A DNA stretch of 5,048 bases, taken from positions 1 to 5,048 of the forward strand of contig JAAFHO010000437.1 of assembly GCA_013297575.1 (NCBI GenBank), read 5' to 3'. The notes beneath the pieces were generated by a model. It was not told the origin of the DNA, ran no database searches, and worked only from the letters and a program-made list of their open reading frames with translations. The stretch is from Chitinophagales bacterium (GTDB taxonomy: Bacteria; Bacteroidota; Bacteroidia; Chitinophagales; Saprospiraceae). Shown here one piece after another: positions 1-5,048 of the stretch; position 1 is the first letter of the stretch, and every line of letters starts with the position of its first letter. Made by a program: the position numbers and the translations under genes.

Positions 1-587
1 TTATTTACACCCCACATTACAAAACTTTGGAGTGATAACCCAATTAAAATACCACATAATATGACCGACAAAGATTTTTTTAGGTTGATAAATTGTGTCC
101 GATCCTGACTTCCGGTGCCTGATTTAGGCTTTTTTTGTAGTATAAAGAAAAATACCAAAGTCAGGAAAAACATCACCAAAGCGCCACCAATATCCATTCC
201 AGTTTCTTTCAAAAACTGGAAACTGTATATCTCCGTCTTGGTTAAATCATATTCCGCTATATCGTGGAAAAAACTCCGTAACGTGATGAGCGTCATAATT
301 TCGAACTGCTTTCCAATAAATACCGAAATGGATCTTGGTAAAATAACGACCAACATGAATACCTCAAAAAACAATACAAAACTGAAAGGTGTAAAAATAG
401 CTTTCAGGTAATTGGAGGAAACATTCACCAATCCTGGAAGGATATTTGGAATATTTCGCAATAGAAAAATAAGCAAAAGATGCAGCAAAAAACCACCCAA
501 GGCCATCATTATCGTCCATCGTTCTACCTTCCGTATATTAACGGGAGTCATGTACTGGTCGTATTTGTTACTGAGTAGTTGTAGCAT
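1..587 (-). CDS. Uncharacterised integral membrane protein, C-terminus cut off by the left edge
   Basis: A single frame stays open from an ATG at 585-587 to the left edge without a stop, giving 195 residues; the C-terminus lies outside the window. I do not recognise the family. The protein starts MLQLLSNKYDQYMTPVN and has hydrophobic stretches that look like membrane segments at about residues 25-43, 64-84, 132-151 and 172-193. A more polar, partly amphipathic stretch at about 92-115 includes KQFEIMTLITLR and an FHDIAEYDL motif. A basic, polar loop lies at 152-171. The hydrophobic pattern and the long uninterrupted frame support a real gene. An ATG 12 codons downstream (MTPVNIRKVERW) is a possible alternative start; neither has a clear Shine-Dalgarno sequence. 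It lies about 100 bases downstream of hypD on the same strand, so it could be the last gene of the same transcript or have its own promoter. A role in hydrogenase biology is only suggested by position. Confidence 0.8.
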   Translation of the reverse strand, partial: MLQLLSNKYDQYMTPVNIRKVERWTIMMALGGFLLHLLLIFLLRNIPNILPGLVNVSSNYLKAIFTPFSFVLFFEVFMLVVILPRSISVFIGKQFEIMTLITLRSFFHDIAEYDLTKTEIYSFQFLKETGMDIGGALVMFFLTLVFFFILQKKPKSGTGSQDRTQFINLKKSLSVILCGILIGLSLQSFVMWGVN

Positions 588-687
588 AGTTTATTGATTT
601 ATCTTTTGTATTTATTGCTTTGAATACGGGGATACAATAGATAAACTTCACTAATGTTCATTATGTCGAATTGTAGCGCAAAAAGCC
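588..687. other. Short intergenic gap between hypD and the membrane-protein gene
   Basis: About 100 AT-rich bases separate the hypD stop from the next start. No GC-rich stem followed by a T run is visible, so there is no evidence for an intrinsic terminator after hypD. The only symmetrical element is a short AT-rich inverted repeat at 652-663 (TAATG-TT-CATTA), which is too short to call an operator. I found no convincing promoter match of either the sigma-70 type or the Bacteroidota TTTG/TAnnTTTG type. Read-through from the hyp operon is therefore possible. Confidence 0.5.
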
Positions 688-1794
688 TTAAATTTCTTCT
701 ATAGTTTCCAACATATTAGAAAAATGATAGTACGCCGCACAAGCACCTTCGCTGGAAACCATGGGCGCACCTAATGGCGACTGTGGCGTGCATTTTTTAC
801 CAAATTGAGGGCATTCGTGGGGTTTTTTAATCCCTTTTAGTACCAATCCGGCAATACAATCGGGGCTTTCGGATACTTTTTCAATATTGACATCAAATTT
901 TATATTTGCGTCATAAGCACTAAATTCTGAGCGCAGTTCATAGCCACTCATCGGAATATTACCGATGCCGCGCCATTCGCGGTCGCTCACCTCAAATACT
1001 TGCTCCAATATTTTTCGGGCCTCGTGGTTACCCTCCGGGTGTACAATGCGGCTGTATTGGTTTTCTAATTTGTGTTCCCCTTTTTCCAATTGGCGCACCA
1101 CCATCAGAATGCCCTGCACCAAATCAACGGGTTCAAAACCAGTGACTACCAATGGAATTTTATACTTTTCCGACAATGGATAATACTCGCTCACGCCCAT
1201 AATAGCGCAAACATGCCCTGCCGCCAAAAATCCTTGAATAAACGAATCATCGTCGTTCATTACCGCTTCAATAGCGGGTGGCACTAATACATGCGAGGTC
1301 AGAATAGAGTAGTTTTTTACGCCTGCTCTTTGTGCATGTAATACCGAAAGTGCATTGGCAGGCGCAGTAGTTTCAAAACCAACAGCAAAAAAAACGACTT
1401 CTTTCGTTGGGTTTTCCTGCGCAATTTTAACGGCTTCCAAGGGCGAATACAAAATACGCACATCTGCTCCGGCGGCTTTGGACTCCAATAGGCTATGTTT
1501 AGAACCGGGTACGCGCAACATATCGCCATATGAACAGAGTATAACGCCATGATTTTCAGCCAAATGCACGGCTTTGTCTATTTGGTAGAGTGGCGTTACG
1601 CACACTGGGCAACCAGGGCCGTGTACCATACGCACGTTATCGGGCAACATTTGCAGTAAGCCATTTTTGACAAGGCTATGGGTTTGCCCACCACATACTT
1701 CCATGATGGTCCACGGACGGGTAGCGGTACGGGCTATTTCGTCCATATATTGCGCTACAATATCTGCATCGCGGTATTCGCTCAGGTATTTCAT
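688..1794 (-). CDS. hypD: Hydrogenase maturation factor HypD (Fe-S scaffold for the Fe(CN)2CO unit)
   Basis: HypD is a cytoplasmic iron-sulfur protein that, with HypC, forms the platform on which the Fe(CN)2CO group of [NiFe]-hydrogenases is built; HypE delivers the cyanide groups to it. The 368-residue product has the normal family length and is complete. The N-terminal active-site signature CGGQTHS begins at C34. The GPGCPVCVTP motif supplies C62 and C65, the redox-active pair. GFETTAP near residue 140 and the TSHVLVPPA segment after it are also typical. The four C-terminal cysteines expected to hold the [4Fe-4S] cluster are present at C313, C328, C335 and C352. The ATG start follows the hypC stop by 6 bases with no clear Shine-Dalgarno sequence, which suggests coupling to hypC translation. 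No conserved residue appears to be missing. Identification is secure. Confidence 0.98.
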   Translation of the reverse strand: MKYLSEYRDADIVAQYMDEIARTATRPWTIMEVCGGQTHSLVKNGLLQMLPDNVRMVHGPGCPVCVTPLYQIDKAVHLAENHGVILCSYGDMLRVPGSKHSLLESKAAGADVRILYSPLEAVKIAQENPTKEVVFFAVGFETTAPANALSVLHAQRAGVKNYSILTSHVLVPPAIEAVMNDDDSFIQGFLAAGHVCAIMGVSEYYPLSEKYKIPLVVTGFEPVDLVQGILMVVRQLEKGEHKLENQYSRIVHPEGNHEARKILEQVFEVSDREWRGIGNIPMSGYELRSEFSAYDANIKFDVNIEKVSESPDCIAGLVLKGIKKPHECPQFGKKCTPQSPLGAPMVSSEGACAAYYHFSNMLETIEEI

Positions 1795-1800
1795 CGTTAT

Positions 1801-2061
1801 TTAGATTTGAGTGTGTTCAATCAGTTCGTCTATTTCGCCGATCTGTTCTAAGTATTCAAATGTTTTTCGGGCTTCTTCTTCATTTACAATACTGATGGCC
1901 ACGCCTACGTGTACCAGTACGTAATCGCCCTCTTTGGCAGCGGGTACCATTTCGAGGCTGGCCTCTTTAGTGATACCGCCGAACTGAACTTTGGCTATGC
2001 GCACCATGCCATCGTAGCGGCTTTCAATGGAGCGGATAAGACCTGGAATTGCTAGACACAT
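1801..2061 (-). CDS. hypC: Hydrogenase maturation chaperone HypC/HybG/HupF family
   Basis: HypC is a small cytoplasmic chaperone that carries the Fe(CN)2CO precursor with HypD and then binds the immature hydrogenase large subunit until nickel is inserted. The start chosen here is the ATG at 2059-2061, because the product then begins MCLAIPG, the invariant family N-terminus. Cys2, the iron-binding residue, is exposed after methionine removal. The frame also contains an ATG 13 codons upstream (2098-2100), but using it would bury Cys2 and overlap the end of hypF, so it is rejected. The product is 86 residues, normal for the family, with the usual GDYVLVHVGVAI strand near residues 45-56 and a helical, acidic tail (EEEARKTFEYLEQI). 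The start lies 13 bases after the hypF stop and the stop lies 6 bases before hypD, consistent with a single operon. Confidence 0.97.
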   Translation of the reverse strand: MCLAIPGLIRSIESRYDGMVRIAKVQFGGITKEASLEMVPAAKEGDYVLVHVGVAISIVNEEEARKTFEYLEQIGEIDELIEHTQI

Positions 2062-2074
2062 ATTTTTATAATAT

Positions 2075-3811
2075 TTAAAATTGATCGGTTGCAAGCGCAT
2101 AAGCCCATTGTCCGAATGAAATATTTTCGTCGTTGGGCGATAGTTGCTGGTGAAAGTACAATTGATAATTTGGGCTTAATTGTTCGGTTATCAGGTCTAA
2201 TAAGAGCGTATTTTGGAATACACCCCCACTAAATGCTATTTTTTTAACGTTGCAATTATCGGCAACTGCTGCTATGATTTTGACCAATGACCAATGAAAT
2301 TTGAAAGCGATATAGGATTTATCATAGCCAATATTGAGGTCTTGTATTATGTTTTGAAATAGTTTTTGGGTATGGATATTGTTGGGTAATACCACGTCAT
2401 GGCAATAGTCGCCCGTTATATTATAGCCATGTTGACGGGCATAACTGCGCGCTTTGTCTTCCAGTAACATTGCCGCTTCTCCTTCGTAACTTACCTTATC
2501 GGCGCAACCTAGTAACGATGCAACAGCATCAAAAATGCGCCCTACACTAGCCGTTTTTATGGGGCTAATTGCAGGTATTTTACAATATAATTGCCATTCT
2601 TTATCTGTAAATTTCTCCTTCAACCATTCGGTCGCTGTGCTATCCTGATTGGTCACTGAGCCAAGTCGATTGGGCACTGAGCCAAGTTGATTGGGCACTG
2701 AGCGAAGTTGATTGGGCACTGAGCGAAGTCGAAGTGCTCCACCAACTGCTAATGCCGATAAGCGCGGTTCTAGTGCCATTTTATCCCCTAAAAGAACAGG
2801 AAAATAATCAAAATGAGCATAACGCGTAAAACGATGTTGGGGCAATGACTGGTAATGGTATTTGAAAAATTCGCCACCCCAAATTTGCCCATCTTCTCCT
2901 AAACCTGTTCCATCCCAGACAACACCCAACACGGGTTCATCCGTGCCGAGCAAGTTATTTTCTGCTAAAACAGCGGCAAAATGCGCTTTGTGGTGCTGCA
3001 CCGTAACCCAAGGCACTTGCCATTGCTCGGCTAATTCCTGTCCCAATTGGGTCGTAAAATAACCCGGATGCAGATCACCAATCACTGCCGCTGGCGTCGC
3101 TTGAAATAACCCAGTCAGGTGGCTTAATACCAGTTTATACCGTTCCTGCACGTCAAAACCGGACAAATCACCTAGATATTGACTAATGTTGACATTGCCC
3201 AAGTGCGCTAGTGTAAAAGTGCTTTTCATCTCTGCGCCAAGTGCTAATGCTGTAAAATTGGGCATTTTCAATCCCGTTTGGATCAATGAAGGCGCTAAAC
3301 CACGTGCGCGCCGTATCACCACCGTCGCCCCTGATGCGCGCAAGGCCACCACGCTATCATCCTGCGGCACTACAACGGGGCGGTTGTGTGTTAAAATTAG
3401 ATCTGCAATGTCTGATAAATCTTTGATGGCCGTTGTATCGTCATATACCAACGGCGCATGACTGATATTTCCGCTGGTGGCAACAATGGGTTTACCAAAA
3501 TCGTGTAACAACAGTTCAAATAAAGGCGCATTGGGTAACATTGCCCCAATTTTATGCAATTTCGGCGCAATTTCAGCAGTAGCCAAACCCGAACTTGTTG
3601 CTTCCAACAGATCCAACAGCACAATAGGTGCCGCTGGACTTTGCAAAAGCCGCAATGCAGCATTAGGTACTTCGGTATCGCCCTGTAAAGTGGCCATATC
3701 GGGGTACATGAGGGCAAAAGGCTTGGAAGGACGGTGTTTCCGAGTGCGCAAAAGGGCAATGGCTTCAGGGTTGGTTGCATCGCAAGTGAGCAGAAAACCG
3801 CCAAAGATGCA
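2075..3811 (-). CDS. hypF: HypF C-terminal part: YrdC-like and Kae1-like carbamoyltransferase domains
   Basis: The frame is open from just after a TAG at 3812-3814 to a TAA at 2075-2077. HypF homology starts at GGFLLTCDATNPEA (3802 downward). A TTG at 3749-3751 could be taken as a start, but it falls inside the conserved LLRTRKHRPSKPFALM segment, so it is almost certainly not one. Counting from that TTG, YrdC-like motifs are KPFALM (10-15), SGNISHAP (93-100), DDSVV (131-135) and RRARGLAP (147-154). The Kae1-like domain has GAEMKSTF (172-179), DLHPGY (226-231), the metal-binding VQHHKAH (251-257), WDGTGLGEDGQIWGGEF (279-295), SVGRIFDAVASLLG (402-415), SYEGEAAMLLE (421-431) and FSGGVFQN (507-514). 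Residues 342-369 are an inserted tandem repeat not typical of HypF. Apart from that the domain looks intact, which argues against a long-dead gene. Confidence 0.92.
   Translation of the reverse strand, partial: CIFGGFLLTCDATNPEAIALLRTRKHRPSKPFALMYPDMATLQGDTEVPNAALRLLQSPAAPIVLLDLLEATSSGLATAEIAPKLHKIGAMLPNAPLFELLLHDFGKPIVATSGNISHAPLVYDDTTAIKDLSDIADLILTHNRPVVVPQDDSVVALRASGATVVIRRARGLAPSLIQTGLKMPNFTALALGAEMKSTFTLAHLGNVNISQYLGDLSGFDVQERYKLVLSHLTGLFQATPAAVIGDLHPGYFTTQLGQELAEQWQVPWVTVQHHKAHFAAVLAENNLLGTDEPVLGVVWDGTGLGEDGQIWGGEFFKYHYQSLPQHRFTRYAHFDYFPVLLGDKMALEPRLSALAVGGALRLRSVPNQLRSVPNQLGSVPNRLGSVTNQDSTATEWLKEKFTDKEWQLYCKIPAISPIKTASVGRIFDAVASLLGCADKVSYEGEAAMLLEDKARSYARQHGYNITGDYCHDVVLPNNIHTQKLFQNIIQDLNIGYDKSYIAFKFHWSLVKIIAAVADNCNVKKIAFSGGVFQNTLLLDLITEQLSPNYQLYFHQQLSPNDENISFGQWAYALATDQF
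2647..2730. repeat. Four 21-bp direct tandem repeats inside hypF
   Basis: Four adjacent 21-bp units lie at 2647-2667, 2668-2688, 2689-2709 and 2710-2730, differing from each other at only a few bases. Each has the core CACTGAGC(C/G)AAGT on the plus strand. Because 21 is a multiple of three, the array stays in frame and adds 28 residues to HypF: LRSVPNQ, LRSVPNQ, LGSVPNR, LGSVTNQ. The unit next to the hypF upstream sequence continues into GAAGTGCTC, so the array edge holds the sequence GCACT...AGTGC as an imperfect hairpin. There are no unique spacers, so this is not a CRISPR array. From memory, strings with the core CTTCGCTCAGTG are scattered through many Bacteroidota genomes, so an expanded copy of a dispersed repeat is the likeliest origin. 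Confidence 0.93.
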
Positions 3812-4448
3812 CTACTTTTTGCAAGATTTCCGCCTGTGATGTCTCGTTTTGCAGTTCTTTGGATAAAGGCAACGCTCCACCGATGAACGCCAACTGAATA
3901 CCACAATCAGGACAAGAGTTAGTTTGGGCATAAAAGCGGCGGTTGGCCGGATCATTGTACTCCTCCTGACAAGTAGGACACATTTCAAATCCCTGCATGC
4001 TCGTCAGCGGTCGGTCATAAGGCAAGCCCGTAATGATCGAGTACCGTGGGCCGCATACCGTACAAGTTGTGAACGCGTATTGGTACCGCCGATTGGTTAC
4101 TGCATGAATTTCCGATCGGCAATGTGTGCACAAGGACATATCTGGCGTTAAGTGCAATATCGCTAATCCATCGCTATGGCTATCCACTATCGTAAATTGG
4201 TCAAAGAACGTGTCGTCGTCATCGGCTGTTAATGAAGTGGTGGTGATGTTGGCCGTTTCTGGAATATTTTTAAGTATAAAACTTTGAAAATCAATGGCTT
4301 GTTCTTCTGTGGTATTTATTTTTATCCATACACCTTGCAGTCCGTTAGCGACCCAGCCCATTAAGCCCCGGTCGAGCGCAGCCCGCCAGACAAACGGCCT
4401 AAATCCTACGCCCTGCACCTGTCCTTGAATATGGATATTCCAGGTCAT
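3765..4448 (-). CDS. hypF: HypF N-terminal part: acylphosphatase domain and zinc fingers
   Basis: This frame encodes 227 residues, of which about the first 211 are HypF. Residues 1-90 form the acylphosphatase-like domain, with the signature GQVQGVGFRPFV (R17 is the expected phosphate-binding arginine) and GWVANGLQG (N35 is the expected catalytic asparagine). Residues 107-182 carry four CxxC pairs (C107/C110, C129/C132, C157/C160, C179/C182). Their spacings of 18, 24 and 18 residues are exactly the HypF double zinc-finger pattern. Residues 183-211 begin the YrdC-like domain. The last 16 residues are out-of-frame sequence ending in a TGA at 3765-3767. The ATG at 4446-4448 overlaps the hypB TGA in an ATGA, so translation is probably coupled. 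On its own this piece could at most hydrolyse acyl phosphates; it lacks the carbamoyl-adenylate and transfer sites. Confidence 0.93.
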   Translation of the reverse strand: MTWNIHIQGQVQGVGFRPFVWRAALDRGLMGWVANGLQGVWIKINTTEEQAIDFQSFILKNIPETANITTTSLTADDDDTFFDQFTIVDSHSDGLAILHLTPDMSLCTHCRSEIHAVTNRRYQYAFTTCTVCGPRYSIITGLPYDRPLTSMQGFEMCPTCQEEYNDPANRRFYAQTNSCPDCGIQLAFIGGALPLSKELQNETSQAEILQKVVHLWRFSAHLRCNQP

Positions 4449-5048
4449 GCCAGTTCAGGAACTGCCGAAAAAGCGGCTTTTTTCTCCTGTACGCGTTCCA
4501 TAATCCAAGTACACCAATCCTCCATGCCCTCGCCGGAGGTACTGGAAACGGTAATGACTTCAATTTCGGGGTTTACTTCGCGGGCATCTTGGGTAGCGGC
4601 GGCTACTTTAAATGGAATATAAGGCAACAAATCGGCTTTAGAAATCAGCATCAATTCGCTGGTGAGGAACATACGTGGGTATTTTTTTGGTTTATCGTCG
4701 CCTTCCGTGGAAGCCAAAAGCGTAACGCGGTAATCTTCACCGAGGTCGAAAGCAGCGGGACAAACCAAATTACCTACATTTTCGATAAAAAGCAGGTCGA
4801 GGCCAGTTACATCCAAATGATCGAATGCTTGGTGTATCATTTGTGCTTCTAAGTGACAAACGCCATTGGTCACAATTTGCATAGAAGGAATACCCGCTTC
4901 ACGAATCCGAATAGCATCGCGTTCGGTTTCGAGGTCGCCCACCAATACAGCCATCTTGATTTTATCTTTTAGTCGAAGTGCCGTTTCTTGCATCAGCGTT
5001 GTTTTTCCACTACCTGCCGATGAAGTAATATTAATAAGCAAAGTACCT
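4445..5048 (-). CDS. hypB: Hydrogenase nickel-incorporation GTPase HypB, N-terminus cut off by the right edge
   Basis: HypB is a cytoplasmic GTPase that works with HypA to deliver nickel to the hydrogenase large subunit after the iron centre is in place. The frame is open to the right edge. A TTG at 5039-5041 could be read as a start, but it falls in the first strand of the GTPase fold just before the P-loop, so the real start is outside the window. Numbering from that TTG, the P-loop is SSAGSGKTT (7-15), GDLETERDAIRI (35-46) is the HypB switch I-type segment, GVCHLEAQM carries the metal-binding C62-H63 pair, FIENVGNLVCP (85-95) is the G3 region with metal-site C94, EGDDKPKKYP follows at 113-122, and SKADLLP (134-140) is the base-recognition loop. 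The C-terminus is complete. Its TGA overlaps the hypF ATG by sharing bases (ATGA at 4445-4448). Whether the missing N-terminus has a histidine-rich or CxxC nickel site cannot be judged. Confidence 0.96.
   Translation of the reverse strand, partial: GTLLINITSSAGSGKTTLMQETALRLKDKIKMAVLVGDLETERDAIRIREAGIPSMQIVTNGVCHLEAQMIHQAFDHLDVTGLDLLFIENVGNLVCPAAFDLGEDYRVTLLASTEGDDKPKKYPRMFLTSELMLISKADLLPYIPFKVAAATQDAREVNPEIEVITVSSTSGEGMEDWCTWIMERVQEKKAAFSAVPELA

Larger units (their letters stand above)
2075..4448 (-). pseudogene. hypF: hypF locus, carbamoyltransferase HypF, interrupted by a frame change
   Basis: HypF uses carbamoyl phosphate and ATP to make a carbamoyl adenylate and passes the carbamoyl group to the C-terminal cysteine of HypE, the first step in making the cyanide ligands of [NiFe]-hydrogenases. 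All four HypF domains are present in order (acylphosphatase, double zinc finger, YrdC-like, Kae1-like) but lie in two frames. The first frame is HypF-like up to about residue 211 (3816-3818) and then runs through unrelated residues to a stop at 3765-3767. The second frame opens after a TAG at 3812-3814 and becomes HypF-like at GGC, 3800-3802. Only 13 bases separate the two homologous parts, where the family usually has about nine or ten residues ending in KG(L/I). A net loss of about 14 or 17 bases is therefore likely. Restored, the protein would be about 795 residues, or about 768 without the internal repeat, close to normal. It may be a true inactivating mutation or a sequence or assembly error. 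Confidence 0.85.

Noticed and set aside
115..597. Two short plus-strand open frames (115-411 and 412-597)
   Set aside because: They lie wholly opposite the long minus-strand membrane-protein frame. Their products are rich in basic residues with no recognisable fold, as expected for antisense of a hydrophobic gene.
652..663. AT-rich inverted repeat TAATG-TT-CATTA as an operator or terminator
   Set aside because: The arms are only five bases with a two-base centre and no T run. Such a match is expected by chance in AT-rich DNA.
2062..2074. Promoter or ribosome-binding site between hypF and hypC
   Set aside because: The 13 bases are nearly all A and T with no Shine-Dalgarno core, and the gap is too short for a separate promoter. 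Coupled translation is simpler.
2062..2100. Upstream ATG extending HypC by 13 residues
   Set aside because: HypC must begin MCLA with Cys at position 2. The extension overlaps the hypF end and has no ribosome-binding site.
2647..2730. CRISPR array
   Set aside because: The units are directly adjacent with no spacers, and they are translated in frame within hypF.
3397..3906. A third minus-strand frame of 169 codons across the hypF break
   Set aside because: Its product is unlike HypF over nearly all its length. Only a six-residue stretch (S-A-S-L-A-V) matches what is expected at the break, so it is a shadow frame, useful only for explaining the indel.
5039..5041. TTG as the hypB start
   Set aside because: It sits only six codons before the P-loop and the frame is open to the window edge. 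HypB proteins have more residues before this point, so the gene is truncated by the window.

Overview
The window holds five genes, all read on the minus strand, so transcription runs from the right edge to the left: hypB (cut off at the right edge), hypF (broken by a frame change), hypC, hypD, then a ~100-base gap and a membrane-protein gene cut off at the left edge. The first four are the classic accessory genes that build and insert the metal centre of [NiFe]-hydrogenases. The host therefore very probably makes a [NiFe]-hydrogenase, although no structural subunit, hypA or hypE lies inside the window.

Layout from upstream to downstream: hypB (nickel-handling GTPase) occupies 4445-5048. Its stop overlaps the hypF start in an ATGA arrangement. 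hypF (carbamoyltransferase for the cyanide ligands) spans 2075-4448, but its frame breaks near 3802-3818. hypC (86 aa) follows after 13 bases, and hypD (368 aa) after 6 more. This tight packing indicates one transcript and translational coupling. HypF and HypE (not seen here) make the CN ligands, HypC and HypD assemble the Fe(CN)2CO unit, and HypB with HypA inserts nickel afterwards.

Two features are unusual. First, the hypF coding sequence changes frame just before the conserved GGF(H/L)L(T/A)CDATN segment, and the usual KG(L/I)GG-type strand is missing there. This needs more than a one-base error and is either a real small deletion or an assembly fault. Second, an 84-bp array of four 21-bp tandem repeats sits in frame inside the C-terminal domain of hypF and adds about 28 residues.

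The left 587 bases look empty if only complete reading frames are considered. On the minus strand they form one continuous frame for a hydrophobic protein with several membrane segments. This stretch looks more AT-rich than the hyp genes.

Organism: the moderate base composition, the lack of clear Shine-Dalgarno sequences before hypC, hypD and hypF, and the repeat core CTTCGCTCAGTG suggest a member of the Bacteroidota. This is a weak inference from style, not a firm assignment. I saw no RNA genes, CRISPR arrays, insertion sequences or convincing terminators.
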